Assembly: GCF_016918855.1 (NCBI RefSeq)
Contig: NZ_JADKYB010000015.1
Location: 1 to 64,000, forward strand
From: Actinacidiphila acididurans
GTDB taxonomy: Bacteria; Actinomycetota; Actinomycetes; Streptomycetales; Streptomycetaceae
Direction of reading: 5' to 3'
Length of the DNA stretch: 64,000 nucleotides
The translations under genes were made by a program, and so were the position numbers. Positions 7,941-16,483 of the stretch are shown piece by piece. The notes under the pieces are model-generated. The model saw only the letters and a program-made list of their open reading frames with translations, made no database searches and was not told where the DNA came from. The number at the start of each line of letters is the position of its first letter. Positions within the stretch are counted from its first letter, which is position 1.

Positions 7941-9119
7941 CTACTTCAGCGCCCGCGCCAGCCGGGTCGCGGCCGCCGCCCGGGGAGCGCTGCCCAGCGG
8001 CCAGGTGCGCGTGGGGTGCACGGAATTCGCGAGCAGTATCAGAAACGCGCCGCTGTCCGGGTCGAGCACCAGGCTCGTACCGGTGAACCCGGTGTGGCCG
8101 ACCGCGCCGCGCCCGGCGAGTTCGCCCATGAACCATTCCTGGTCTGTCTCGAAGCCGAGCGCGGCGGCGGGCCGCCCGTCGGGCCCGGGGGCGCGGCCGA
8201 AGAGCAGGTCGACGGAGGCGGGGGCGAGGATCCCGGCGTCGCCGTCGAGCAGCGCGCGGGCGAAGAGGGCCAGGTCCCAGGCGGTGGAGAACAGCCCGGC
8301 GTGCCCGGCGACGCCGCCGAGGGCGTACGCGTTCTCGTCGTGCACCGCGCCGTGCACCATGCCGCGGTCCAGCTTGCCCCAGGGCCTGCGCTGGTCCTCG
8401 GTGGCGGCGATCCGGGGGCGCCAGGAGGCGGGCGGGTTCCACCGCGTGTCGGTCATGCCGAGCGGACCGGTGATCCCCTCTGCGACCAGCCGGTCCAGCG
8501 GGCGGCCGGTGACCCGTTCCAGCAGTGTCTGGGTGAGCAGCAGGTTGAGGTCGGAGTAGCGGCGGGCGGCGCCGGGCGGGGTGAGGGGTTCTTCCCCGGC
8601 CAGCGCGCGGGCCCGCTCGGCGGGCCCTGGCAGGTCGTACAGCGGCAGCTCGGGGCGCAGGCCGGAGGTGTGGGTGAGCAGGTGGCGCAGCGTGATGCCG
8701 TGCGCGGCGGCGGCCCGCAGCTCCGGTACGACGTCGGCGACCGGCGCGTCCAGGGCGAGGGTGCCGCGCTCGACCTGCTGGACGGCGGCCGCGGCGGTGA
8801 ACAGCTTGGTCAGCGAGGCCAGGTCGAACACGGTGTCCGGCCGCATCGGCACCCGCTCGTCCGCGGGCAGCGCGACGCCGCGGTCGGCGGCCGCGTCGTA
8901 TCCGCGATAGCGGACAGCCCAGCCCAACGCCTCGTGCAGCGCCACCGCGGGTCCGCGGCCGGCGAGCACGACGGCGCCCGCGCACCAGGGGTGCGGGCGG
9001 GCCGGCTCGCCGGCGGCGGGCGACAGCCACCGGTCGAGTTCGGGAACGATCCGGCTCAGCTCGTCGGAGTCGAGTCCTGCCTGCTCAGGGCAGGTACCTC
9101 TCGACAGCGGCGGGACCAT
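7941..9119 (-). CDS. Beta-lactamase-fold serine hydrolase
   Basis: 392 residues of the class C beta-lactamase/DD-peptidase superfamily. It has SLTK (nucleophile Ser102 and Lys105), YSDLNL as the YxN motif, and HTGFTG as the KTG-like motif. There is no signal peptide, which fits a cytoplasmic esterase or amidohydrolase rather than a penicillin-binding protein. The 5' end overlaps the 3' end of the small gene at 9085-9282 by 35 nt in another frame, so a shorter start is possible but the operon arrangement is clear. The substrate is unknown. Confidence 0.82.
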   Translation of the reverse strand: MVPPLSRGTCPEQAGLDSDELSRIVPELDRWLSPAAGEPARPHPWCAGAVVLAGRGPAVALHEALGWAVRYRGYDAAADRGVALPADERVPMRPDTVFDLASLTKLFTAAAAVQQVERGTLALDAPVADVVPELRAAAAHGITLRHLLTHTSGLRPELPLYDLPGPAERARALAGEEPLTPPGAARRYSDLNLLLTQTLLERVTGRPLDRLVAEGITGPLGMTDTRWNPPASWRPRIAATEDQRRPWGKLDRGMVHGAVHDENAYALGGVAGHAGLFSTAWDLALFARALLDGDAGILAPASVDLLFGRAPGPDGRPAAALGFETDQEWFMGELAGRGAVGHTGFTGTSLVLDPDSGAFLILLANSVHPTRTWPLGSAPRAAAATRLARALK

Positions 9120-9282
9120 GCTCCTCCAGGGCCCTGCGGGCCTTCTCGATCAGCTCCGGGGTGGGTTCGCGGCCGGAGGCCCGGACCAGATCCTCCGGGT
9201 CCACCATGTGCTCGCCCCCGGTGTGCAGGCAACTGTCGGCGGTTTTGAAAGCCCACTTGCTTTCGTCCGCAACATCGGACAT
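9085..9282 (-). CDS. Small conserved-looking hypothetical protein (65 aa)
   Basis: An acidic 65-residue protein ending in a helical segment (TPELIEKARRALEEHGPAAV). An excellent ribosome site (GGGAGGACGAA) directly precedes the ATG. It lies between the Bcr/CflA transporter, 17 bp upstream on the same strand, and the serine hydrolase, which it overlaps. I recall similar short proteins next to transporters in Streptomyces, but no function can be assigned. Confidence 0.7.
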   Translation of the reverse strand: MSDVADESKWAFKTADSCLHTGGEHMVDPEDLVRASGREPTPELIEKARRALEEHGPAAVERYLP

Positions 9283-9299
9283 TTCGTCCTCCCGATGGT

Positions 9300-10622
9300 C
9301 TACGGTCCCTCCACCGTACGCCGACCGCGCAGGCAGAGCCCGGCGAAGGCGGTCACGGCCACGATGACGCAGCCGAGCTGGGTGATCGCCATCGGCACCG
9401 CGGTGCCGTCGCCGGCCACTCCGGCCAGCGGCGAGATCACCGCGCCGACCAGGAAGGAGGAGGTGCCGATCAGCGCGGAGGCGGAGCCGGCGTTCTTCTT
9501 GGTGCGCAGCAGCGCCAGGGTGTTGGTGGTGGGCAGCACCAGGCCCAGGGACGCCATCAGCGCGAACAGCCCGGCTGCGATCTCCCACAGCGCGGCCCGG
9601 CCGAAGACGCCGGTGCTCAGCAGCACCAGGGCGCTGACCGCGCCGCCGATCAGTAGCAGGCCGACCGCGAGCACCTTGTCCATGTCCACCCGGCCGACCA
9701 GCACCTTGCCGTTGAGCTGGCCGACGGCGACGATGCCGACCGAGTTCAGGCCGAACAGCAGGCTGAAGGTCTGCGGCGAGGCGCCGTAGACGTCCTGGAC
9801 AACGAAGGAGGAGGCGGACACGTACGTGAACAGGGCCGCGAAGCCGAAGCTGCCCGCGATCACGTACCCGGTGAACACCCGGTCGGCGAGCAGGGTGCGC
9901 ATCGCGCCGAAGGTGCCGGACAGCTCACCGGCGTGCCGCCGCTCGGGCGGCAGCGTCTCGTGCAGGCTGCGCCAGACCACGGCGGTGAGCAGGACGCCGA
10001 TGACGGTGACGACGACGAATATGCCGCGCCAGTCGGTCAGCCGCAGGATCTGGCCGCCGATGGTGGGGGCGATGATCGGGGCGACCCCGGAGATCAGCAG
10101 CAGGGTCGAGTAGAAGCGGGCCATCTCCACGCCGTCGTACAGGTCGCGGACCACCGCGCGGGCGATCACGATGCCGGCCGAGCCGGCCAGGCCCTGGATC
10201 AGCCGGACGACGATCAGCATGACCGCCGAGGGGGCGAAGGCGCAGGCGGCGGTGGCGAGGACGTAGATCAGCATGCCGGCCAGCAGCGGGCGGCGACGGC
10301 CCCAGCGGTCGCTGAGCGGGCCGATCACGAGCTGGCCGAGGGCCATGCCGGCCAGGCAGGCGGTGAGGGTGAGCTGAACGGTCGCGGCCGGGCTGTGCAG
10401 GGACGTGGTGACCTGCGGCAGCGCCGGCAGGTACATGTCCATGGACAGCGGCGGGAGGGCGGTCAGGCCGCCCAGCACGAGGGTGACCAGCGGTCCGGTG
10501 CGGTGCGCGGGGGCGAGCGCGGCGGGGGCGGTTCCGGTGGGGGCGATAGGGGCGGACGGGGCTGAAGGGACGGCTGGAGCGGTCGGTCGGGGCGCGGGTG
10601 AACTCGGCCCGGCGTCCTGCAC
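9300..10622 (-). CDS. Bcr/CflA-family MFS drug exporter
   Basis: 440 residues. A 45-residue Pro/Ala-rich tail precedes 12 predicted transmembrane helices. The Bcr/CflA landmarks are readable: MDMYLPALPQV in helix 1, GQLVIGPLSDRWGRRRPLL in the 2-3 loop (MFS motif A), and an ARAVVRDLYDG segment after helix 5. Proteins of this group export bicyclomycin, chloramphenicol or sulfonamide-type compounds by proton antiport; the real substrate is not known. It is first in a likely operon with the small protein and the serine hydrolase. Confidence 0.85.
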   Translation of the reverse strand: MQDAGPSSPAPRPTAPAVPSAPSAPIAPTGTAPAALAPAHRTGPLVTLVLGGLTALPPLSMDMYLPALPQVTTSLHSPAATVQLTLTACLAGMALGQLVIGPLSDRWGRRRPLLAGMLIYVLATAACAFAPSAVMLIVVRLIQGLAGSAGIVIARAVVRDLYDGVEMARFYSTLLLISGVAPIIAPTIGGQILRLTDWRGIFVVVTVIGVLLTAVVWRSLHETLPPERRHAGELSGTFGAMRTLLADRVFTGYVIAGSFGFAALFTYVSASSFVVQDVYGASPQTFSLLFGLNSVGIVAVGQLNGKVLVGRVDMDKVLAVGLLLIGGAVSALVLLSTGVFGRAALWEIAAGLFALMASLGLVLPTTNTLALLRTKKNAGSASALIGTSSFLVGAVISPLAGVAGDGTAVPMAITQLGCVIVAVTAFAGLCLRGRRTVEGP

Positions 10623-10706
10623 GGGGGTACTCCCATCGGAAGTAATTGAATCGTTCCCTATTCTTTCAGCGTCCTAGGCGGCGACGAACGAATCGAGGAG
10701 CCCGGT

Positions 10707-11720
10707 ATGAGCGAACGCTACGGGAAGGTCCGCTGGGGCATCCTGGCGACCGGTGGAATCGCGGCAACCTTCACCGAGGCGCTGCTGAGCATGCCGGACG
10801 CCGAGGTCACGGCGGTCGGCTCGCGCAGCGAGGAGGCGGCCAAGGAGTTCGCCGAGCGGTACGGGATCGGGCGCGCGTACGGCAGCTGGGCGGAGCTCGC
10901 GGCCGACGACGAGGTGGACGTGGTCTACGTGGCCACCCCGCACTCCGCGCACCGGGCGGCCGCCGAGCTGTGCCTGGAGGCGGGCAAGGCGGTGCTGTGC
11001 GAGAAGGCGTTCACCCTGAACCAGCGCGAGGCGCGGGAACTGGTGGACCTCGCGCGCTCGCGCGGCCTGTTCCTGATGGAGGCCATGTGGACGTACTGCA
11101 ATCCGCTGATACGGCACATGGTGGCGCTGGTGGCCGAGGGCGCGATAGGCGAGGTCCGCAATGTCTCGGCGCACTTCGGCTTCCCCGGTGAATTCGCGCC
11201 CACCCACCGGCTGCGCGACCCGGACCAGGGCGGCGGCGCGCTGCTCGACCTCGGCGTCTACCCGGTCTCCTTCGCGCAACTCTTCCTGGGCGAGCCGGAC
11301 CACGTGGCCGCCTGGGCGCACCTGACCCCGGAACGGGTCGACGACAACACTGCCATCGCGCTGGGCTGGAACAGCGGCGCCGTCGCCTCGCTGAGCTGCT
11401 CCTTCACCACCGACACGGGCGCGCCCGCGCTGGTGGCCGGCTCGGCGGGCCGGATCGAGATACCCGACGGCTTCTTCCACGCCGACCGTTTCGTCCTGCA
11501 CCGCCCGGGCCACGAGCCGCACACCGTCCACCTGGCCGACGTCTCCCCCTCCGACACCGACCGCTCCAGCATGCGCCACGAGGCCGCCGAGGTGATGCGC
11601 TGCCTGCGCGAGGGCCGCACCGAATCCCCCCTGCTCCCCCTCGACGGCTCGCTGTCCGTGATGCGCACCCTCGACACGATCCGCACCCGGATCGGGGTGA
11701 CGTACCCGGGAGTCGACTGA
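10707..11720 (+). CDS. Gfo/Idh/MocA-family oxidoreductase
   Basis: 337 residues. The N-terminal Rossmann fold has WGILATGGIAATFTEAL, VYVATPHSAH and CEKAFTLN (a variant of the EKP motif). The C-terminal alpha/beta domain has GGGALLDLGVYPV. It is predicted to oxidise or reduce a sugar, inositol or similar diol with NAD(P). The ribosome site GAGGAG lies 6 bp before the ATG. It is divergent from the MFS exporter across 84 bp that include the near-palindromic pair GAATCGTTC and GAACGAATC. Confidence 0.88.
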   Translation: MSERYGKVRWGILATGGIAATFTEALLSMPDAEVTAVGSRSEEAAKEFAERYGIGRAYGSWAELAADDEVDVVYVATPHSAHRAAAELCLEAGKAVLCEKAFTLNQREARELVDLARSRGLFLMEAMWTYCNPLIRHMVALVAEGAIGEVRNVSAHFGFPGEFAPTHRLRDPDQGGGALLDLGVYPVSFAQLFLGEPDHVAAWAHLTPERVDDNTAIALGWNSGAVASLSCSFTTDTGAPALVAGSAGRIEIPDGFFHADRFVLHRPGHEPHTVHLADVSPSDTDRSSMRHEAAEVMRCLREGRTESPLLPLDGSLSVMRTLDTIRTRIGVTYPGVD

Positions 11721-11724
11721 AATT

Positions 11725-11771
11725 CGGCGCCCGGATCTTTCGGCGCGCGGATCTTTCGGCCCTGGATCTTC
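11725..11771. repeat. 16 bp tandem repeat after the Gfo/Idh stop
   Basis: Three units begin 4 bp past the stop codon: CGGCGCCCGGATCTTT (11725-11740), CGGCGCGCGGATCTTT (11741-11756) and CGGCCCTGGATCTTC (11757-11771). The rest of this short gap holds nothing else. Confidence 0.85.
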
Positions 11772-11801
11772 CGGTGAGCGCCGCGGCCGCCCGCGGGCCC
11801 G

Positions 11802-12113
11802 CTACTCGACCCCGTGCCCCGGGGCGACGGCGGCGATGCGGGTGGCCAGGTCGAAGTCCTTGGTGGTCAGGCGGGAGCCGGCCGCGTGGGTGGTGACGGC
11901 GACGTTCAGGGTGTCGTAGCCCACGGTCAGGTCGGAATGGTGGTTCAACTCGTCCTGGATACCGGCGATGTGGAGGGCGAAGATCGCGGCGCGCACGTGC
12001 GGCAGGCGGTAGGTCCGGGACAGGGTGCGGCCGTCCTCGGACACGGCCCACCCGGGCAGCGCGGCCAGGCGCTCGTCGATCTGCTCGGGAGTCAGGGGCT
12101 CGGCGTACGGCAT
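11802..12113 (-). CDS. Pterin-4a-carbinolamine dehydratase
   Basis: 103 residues, the normal family length. The active-site signature is clear: DELNHHSDLTVGYDTLNVAV with TTH and a closing D in KDFDLA. The enzyme dehydrates 4a-hydroxytetrahydrobiopterin; in bacteria lacking aromatic hydroxylases it may serve another pterin or folate role. The ATG at 12113 gives the canonical MPYAEPLTPEQI start. The open frame extends further upstream but without homology. Confidence 0.9.
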   Translation of the reverse strand: MPYAEPLTPEQIDERLAALPGWAVSEDGRTLSRTYRLPHVRAAIFALHIAGIQDELNHHSDLTVGYDTLNVAVTTHAAGSRLTTKDFDLATRIAAVAPGHGVE

Positions 12114-12300
12114 CACGGACCTCCGGGTTTGGCAAGCGCCGGGAGCAGGGGCCACCGCCATCCGTATCACGCCCCGACCCGGCCCGCACGGTGCCGCGGC
12201 CGCCCGGGGGTTCGCGGCGGGCCCGGTACGACGGGGCTGCGGGTCCACGGGTCCAGGGACCCACGGGAATGGCGTCGCGGCCGATCGGGTTGGCTCGGTC

Positions 12301-13197
12301 ATGACGACTTCCGGTGGTACGGCGAAGGCTTCCGGCGGCGCGGAGGGCGCGGGGCGGGGCGGCGGGCCCGAGGTCCTGCGCTACACCGCCTTCTCCAGCG
12401 ATCCGGCCGGCGGCAACCCGGCCGGGGTGGTGCTGGACGCCGCCGGTCTCGGCGCGGACGAAATGCTGGCGATCGCCGCGGAGGTGGGCTACTCGGAGAC
12501 GGCGTTCGTCACCGCGGCGGACGGCCGCACCCTGGATGTGCGCTACTTCAGCCCCAAGGCCGAGGTCCCGTTCTGCGGCCACGCGACCGTGGCGACCGCG
12601 GTGGCCGTCGCCGAGCGCACCGGGCCCGGTGACCTGCTCTTCCGGGTCGTGGCGGGCGAAGTGCCGGTGAGCGTCGAGGCGGGCGGCGACGGCGTGCTGC
12701 GCGCCACCCTGACCGGCGTCGAGCCGTACACCGAACCGATCGCGGACGACGACCTCGCGGAGGCGCTGGCCGCGCTGGACTGGGCGGCCGCCGACCTCGA
12801 CCCCGCCCTCCCGCCGCGGATCGCCTACGCCGGGGCCCGGCACCTGGTGCTGGCCGCCGCCACCCGCGCGCGCCTGGCCGCCCTCGACTACGACGACGCC
12901 CGGCTGACCGCGCTGATGACCGCCCTGGACCTGACCACGCTTCAGCTCGTCTGGCGCCAGAGCCCGGCGGTCTACCACGTGCGGGACCCCTTCCCGGTGG
13001 GCGGGGTCGTGGAGGACCCGGCCACCGGAGCCGCGGCGCTGGCCTTCGGCGCGTATCTGCGGGAGCTGGGCCCGGTGCCGGAGCACCTGACCCTCCACCA
13101 GGGCGAGGACCTGGGCCGGCCGGGCGTGCTGCGGGTGGAGCTGCGGCCCGGCGACCCGCGGGTCCGGGTGTCGGGCGCGGCGGTGCCGCTGGCCTGA
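12301..13197 (+). CDS. PhzF-family isomerase
   Basis: 298 residues of the diaminopimelate epimerase fold. PhzF landmarks are present: DPAGGNPAGVVLDA, the catalytic glutamate in YSETAFV, FSPKAEVPFCGHATVA, and EDPATGAAALAFGAYL near the C-terminus. PhzF isomerises trans-2,3-dihydro-3-hydroxyanthranilate. Stand-alone homologues like this one have unknown substrates, and no other phenazine gene is present. The ATG at 12301 leaves a Gly-rich 22-residue tail; a start a little downstream would also fit. Confidence 0.85.
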   Translation: MTTSGGTAKASGGAEGAGRGGGPEVLRYTAFSSDPAGGNPAGVVLDAAGLGADEMLAIAAEVGYSETAFVTAADGRTLDVRYFSPKAEVPFCGHATVATAVAVAERTGPGDLLFRVVAGEVPVSVEAGGDGVLRATLTGVEPYTEPIADDDLAEALAALDWAAADLDPALPPRIAYAGARHLVLAAATRARLAALDYDDARLTALMTALDLTTLQLVWRQSPAVYHVRDPFPVGGVVEDPATGAAALAFGAYLRELGPVPEHLTLHQGEDLGRPGVLRVELRPGDPRVRVSGAAVPLA

Positions 13198-13256
13198 TCG
13201 GCGCACCGCCTGGAGACGAGCCCCCAGGCGTGCGTACGCGTCGGCCCGCGCGATCA

Positions 13257-13466
13257 GCGGCCCGGTCGCCGGCCCCGCCGATCAGTCCGCATCGGCCCCC
13301 CTCCGCCCCGGTTCAGCCACCGGACGCCGGGACCATTGCCGCGTCCTGCAGCGGCCCGGTCACCGGCACCCCCCGCCAACCGGTCCGGAGCAGACCCCGG
13401 CCAGCTCCCTCCGCCCCGGTTCAGCCACCGGACGCCGGGACCACCGCCGCGTCCAGCAGCGGCCCG
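13257..13466. repeat. Duplication of the 3' end of the TetR gene
   Basis: The last 60 bp of a block at 13407-13466, which encodes the C-terminal residues and stop of the TetR gene, recur at 13299-13358 with 57 of 60 bases identical. The flanking AGCGGCCCGGTC sequence is also repeated (13257 and 13350). The extra copy lies beyond the stop and is non-coding. Confidence 0.85.
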
Positions 13467-14140
13467 AGTTCGCGGACCACCGTACGCAGAGGGCCTACGT
13501 CCTCCTGCGCGCGGGCCATCAGGAGCGCGCCCTCCAGGGTGCTGATCATCAGGGTGGCGAGGGCGGGGGCGCGTTCGGCCGGGACGCCCATGGCGGTGAG
13601 GGCGCCGGCGACGGGCGCGTTCCAGGTCGCGAAGGCGTCCGCGGCGGCCGCCCGGGTGGACGCGGCGGTGTGCGAGCAGTCGACGGTCGCGGCGGCCACC
13701 GGGCAGCCCGAGCCGTAGCCCATGGCGTCCATCTCGTCCGTCCACTGCCCGATCATCGCGGCGAACAGCCCGCTGGGCGTGGGCGGGTCCATCGCGGCCA
13801 GGAAGCGGTCGATGCGCCGGCCCGCGTACCGCCCGGCCCAGGCGACCGCCTCGTTGACCAACTGCTCCTTGCCGCCCGGGAAGTAGTGCTGGAGCGAGCC
13901 GCGCGGCGCCTGCGCGTGCTCCGCCACGTCCCGCATCCCGGTCGCGCCCACCCCGTCGCGCCGGATGAGCTGCGCGGCGCTGAAGACCATGCGCTCACGC
14001 GGCCCGTACGTCCGTGGGCGCGCGCCTTCCGCCGTACCCACGCGCGTACCCGCCGCCGCACCCGCGTGCGTACCCGCCCCCGTACCCACGCGCGTACCCT
14101 CCGCCGCACCCGCATCCGTGCCCTCGTCCGAACCCGCCAT
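13421..14140 (-). CDS. TetR/AcrR-family regulator (LmrA/YxaF-like)
   Basis: 239 residues. The HTH (VFSAAQLIRRDGVGATGMRD, then GSLQHYFPGGKEQLV) and the C-terminal domain (YGSGCPVAAATVDCSHTA) resemble the LmrA/YxaF group. The first 45 or so residues are a low-complexity run of G-T-x-x-G-T/A-G repeats (DNA repeats at about 14029-14120), so the true start may be the internal Met near 13990. It lies 58 bp downstream of the GNAT gene on the same strand. It is a natural candidate to bind the two TATGAC-N4-GTCAT palindromes upstream of that gene. Confidence 0.82.
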   Translation of the reverse strand: MAGSDEGTDAGAAEGTRVGTGAGTHAGAAAGTRVGTAEGARPRTYGPRERMVFSAAQLIRRDGVGATGMRDVAEHAQAPRGSLQHYFPGGKEQLVNEAVAWAGRYAGRRIDRFLAAMDPPTPSGLFAAMIGQWTDEMDAMGYGSGCPVAAATVDCSHTAASTRAAAADAFATWNAPVAGALTAMGVPAERAPALATLMISTLEGALLMARAQEDVGPLRTVVRELGPLLDAAVVPASGG

Positions 14141-14198
14141 GGGACCCGTCCTCCCGTTCCCGCCGATCGTCCCGTCTCCCCCGCCCGCGCCGCCGCGT

Positions 14199-14717
14199 TC
14201 AGCGCAGCTCGTAGACGCCCGTGCGGGCGTCGCGGGTCACGCCGCCGTCCACCAGGGACAGTTCCGGGCGCCGGCCGAGCGCCGCCAGCAGGGGCGCGCG
14301 GTACGGCAGCACGCACGCCGTCACCCGCGTGACCCCGCGCAGGCGGGCGCGGGCCAGCAGTACGCCCATCATCGCGCCGCCGAGCCCGCGCCGCTGGCAC
14401 GCGTCGGCGACGAGTACGCCCAGCTCCGCGCTCGTGCCCGCCGGGTCCTCCGCGACCAGGCTGGCCAGCCCGGCCAGGCAGGTGCGGTCGCCGCCGTACC
14501 CGACCACGGCGTCGTGGAGTTCGGGCGGTCCGGCGAGCGCTCCGTCGAGATACGGCAGCGGCAGCGCTCCGAGGCGGCCGAAGAACCGCTGGCGCACGCT
14601 CTGCGCGGAGCAGCGGGCGAACAGCGCGGCCAGGGCGTCGCGGTCCTGCGGGCCGGCGCACTCGATCCGCCAGTCCGCGGTGCCGATGGCCTCGCCGTCT
14701 CCTATGACCAGTGTCAT
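14199..14717 (-). CDS. GNAT-family N-acetyltransferase
   Basis: 172 residues. The acetyl-CoA-binding motif A region reads ELGVLVADACQRRGLGGAMM. The N-terminal RFFGRLGALPLPYLD matches the GNAT domain found in acyl-CoA synthetase-type and stand-alone acetyltransferases. The substrate is unknown. The ATG at 14717 lies 7 nt after a good -10, so the mRNA is probably leaderless. The start codon sits inside operator 1. A longer frame from 14753 would begin inside the promoter and is unlikely. Confidence 0.8.
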   Translation of the reverse strand: MTLVIGDGEAIGTADWRIECAGPQDRDALAALFARCSAQSVRQRFFGRLGALPLPYLDGALAGPPELHDAVVGYGGDRTCLAGLASLVAEDPAGTSAELGVLVADACQRRGLGGAMMGVLLARARLRGVTRVTACVLPYRAPLLAALGRRPELSLVDGGVTRDARTGVYELR

Positions 14718-14718
14718 A
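14703..14718. promoter_or_regulatory. Operator 1, TATGAC-N4-GTCATA
   Basis: The perfect palindrome TATGACCAGTGTCATA covers the start codon of the minus-strand GNAT gene and the -35 region of the plus-strand dehydrogenase promoter. It matches operator 2, with centres 26 bp apart. Confidence 0.7.
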
Positions 14719-14731
14719 GGGCCAGTATTAT
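14704..14731 (+). promoter_or_regulatory. Divergent promoter of the dehydrogenase gene
   Basis: ATGACC (14704-14709) as a -35, a 16 bp spacer and TATTAT (14726-14731) as a -10 face the gene that starts at 14801. Both hexamers are covered or touched by the two operators. Confidence 0.5.
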
Positions 14732-14753
14732 GACGACCGTCATGGAACGGCAA
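14725..14753 (-). promoter_or_regulatory. Promoter of the GNAT-TetR operon
   Basis: On the minus strand, TTGCCG (14753-14748), a 17 bp spacer and TAATAC (14730-14725) are followed after 7 nt by the ATG. This is the spacing of a leaderless actinobacterial transcript. Confidence 0.55.
14729..14744. promoter_or_regulatory. Operator 2, TATGAC-N4-GTCATG
   Basis: TATGACGACCGTCATG repeats the half-sites of operator 1. It lies between the -35 and -10 of the GNAT promoter and at or just past the -10 of the dehydrogenase promoter. This placement suits repression in both directions by one dimeric regulator, most simply the adjacent TetR protein. Confidence 0.7.
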
Positions 14754-14800
14754 GGCGCCGGCGGTCCTGGGTCCGCCGGTGGCGAAGGAGGCGGTGCCGC

Positions 14801-15733
14801 GTGCTGGACGTCGGATTCCTGGGCCTGGGCATCATGGGCCGGCCCATGGCCCTCAACCTGGCCCGCGCGGGCACCCCGCTGACCGTGTGGAACCGGACCG
14901 CCGCCCGGACCGAACCGCTGCGCGCGGCCGGCGCCCGGGTGGCCGCCTCCCCGGCCGAGGTCTTCGAACGAGCCGGCACGGTGGTGCTGATGCTCGCCGA
15001 CGAGGCCGCGACCGACGCCGTCCTCGGCCGCGGCACGCCCGCCTTCACCGGGTACGCGGCCGGGCACACGGTGGTGCACATGGGCACGACCGCCCCCGCG
15101 TACTCCCGCGCGCTGGAGGCCGACGTGCGGGCGGCGGGCGGCATTTACGTCGAGGCGCCCGTCTCCGGCTCCCGCAGGCCCGCCGAGGACGGGCAACTCG
15201 TCGGCATGCTCGCCGGGCCGGCCGACGCGGTCGAGGCGGTGGGGCGGCTGCTGAAGCCGGTGTGCGCCGCGGTCTTCCCGTGCGGGGACGCGGCCCCGGC
15301 GGCGCTGCTGATGAAGCTCGCGGTCAACCTCTACCTGATCACCAGCGTGACCGGGCTGGCCGAGGCCTTCCACTTCGCCGACCGGCACGGCCTGGACACC
15401 GAGCGCTTCCTCGCCGTCCTGGACGCCGGGCCGCTGGCCAGCGCGACCACCCGGGTCAAGGCGCCCAAGCTGCGGGAACGCGACTTCACCGCCCAGGCCG
15501 CGGCCCTCGACGTCCTGAAGAACAACCGCCTCATCGCCGACGCCGCGCGGGCCGGCGGCCTCGCCTCACCGCTCCTGGACGCCTGCCACGCCCTGTTCGC
15601 CGAGACCGTGCGGCTGGGGCACGAGGGGGAGGACATGGTGGCGGTGCTGCGGGCGATCGAGGCGCGGACGGACGGGGGTTCGGGTCTTTCGGGTCTTTCG
15701 GCCGTGGAGCGAGCGGCGGGGACGGCGGGCTGA
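14801..15733 (+). CDS. NAD(P)-dependent beta-hydroxyacid dehydrogenase (HIBADH family)
   Basis: 310 residues. The Rossmann motif is [20 protein letters not shown]. The substrate-binding [15 protein letters not shown] and the catalytic-lysine segment [12 protein letters not shown] identify the 3-hydroxyisobutyrate dehydrogenase/glyoxylate reductase family. The precise substrate is unknown. A GGAGG ribosome site precedes the GTG start. Near the C-terminus a 9 bp tandem repeat (CGGGTCTTT twice, 15681-15698) encodes GLSGLS. It is probably controlled by the two operators at 14.7 kb. Confidence 0.87.
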   Translation: MLDVGFLGLGIMGRPMALNLARAGTPLTVWNRTAARTEPLRAAGARVAASPAEVFERAGTVVLMLADEAATDAVLGRGTPAFTGYAAGHTVVHMGTTAPAYSRALEADVRAAGGIYVEAPVSGSRRPAEDGQLVGMLAGPADAVEAVGRLLKPVCAAVFPCGDAAPAALLMKLAVNLYLITSVTGLAEAFHFADRHGLDTERFLAVLDAGPLASATTRVKAPKLRERDFTAQAAALDVLKNNRLIADAARAGGLASPLLDACHALFAETVRLGHEGEDMVAVLRAIEARTDGGSGLSGLSAVERAAGTAG

Positions 15734-15825
15734 GCGGCGGTGGGGGGCGTACGTACGGAGGGGCCCGGGGCCGGGGTCCGCGCGTCGGCCGGGGCGGGGC
15801 CGGGGGACCCGGATAGCCTCGGTGC

Positions 15826-16410
15826 ATGGCTGGTGCACCCCCTTCCCCCGTGCTGCGTGTCCGGACCGCCGTGGCGGACGACATCCCCGGGATCGTGCGG
15901 TGCGGCGCGGACCTGCTGACCGAGGACGCGGCCGCACGCGATCCGCGGGTGGACCCGGGCTGGGTGCTGCGGGAGGGGCGGGCCGCCTTCGCCGCCACCC
16001 TCGAGGACCCCGCGTGCCTGCTGCTGGTGGCGGTCCGCGCGGGCGGGGCGCAGGGTACGGGCCGTTTGCCGGCCGAGGGCGGGCAGGCGCAGGCCGACGC
16101 GGTGGCCGGGTACGCGATCGGCGCCCTCAGCGAACCGGTCGGGGTGCTGCCCATCCGCAGCGCGGTGCTGCGCGCGCTGTACGTCGCCCCCGAGCACCGG
16201 GGCGCGGGCACGGGCGCCCGGCTCACCGCGGAGTTCTTCTCCTGGGCCCGGGCCAAGGGCGCGGTCCGCGCGGAGGTGAACGCGTACACCGCCAACGAGG
16301 ACGGCCTGCGCTTCTACCGCCGCCAGGGCTTCGCGCCCCGCGCGGTCCGCCTCGACCTGGACCTGTCCGACGCGGATTCCGCCGCACCCGCCCCGCCGTC
16401 GTACCCGTAA
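15826..16410 (+). CDS. GNAT-family N-acetyltransferase
   Basis: 194 residues. The N-terminus VRTAVADDIPGIV is a typical GNAT beta1-alpha1, and ALYVAPEHRGAGTGARL is acetyl-CoA motif A. NAYTANEDGLRFYRRQGF completes motif B with the usual YxxxGF. A Gly/Gln-rich loop is inserted before the central strands. It stands alone, and the substrate is unknown. Confidence 0.85.
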   Translation: MAGAPPSPVLRVRTAVADDIPGIVRCGADLLTEDAAARDPRVDPGWVLREGRAAFAATLEDPACLLLVAVRAGGAQGTGRLPAEGGQAQADAVAGYAIGALSEPVGVLPIRSAVLRALYVAPEHRGAGTGARLTAEFFSWARAKGAVRAEVNAYTANEDGLRFYRRQGFAPRAVRLDLDLSDADSAAPAPPSYP

Positions 16411-16483
16411 ATCCGGTGCGTACCGCGCCACCGGCGCCGTACGCTCCTTCGCCCGTACGACGTGCGGTACGTGGAAGGGGCTG

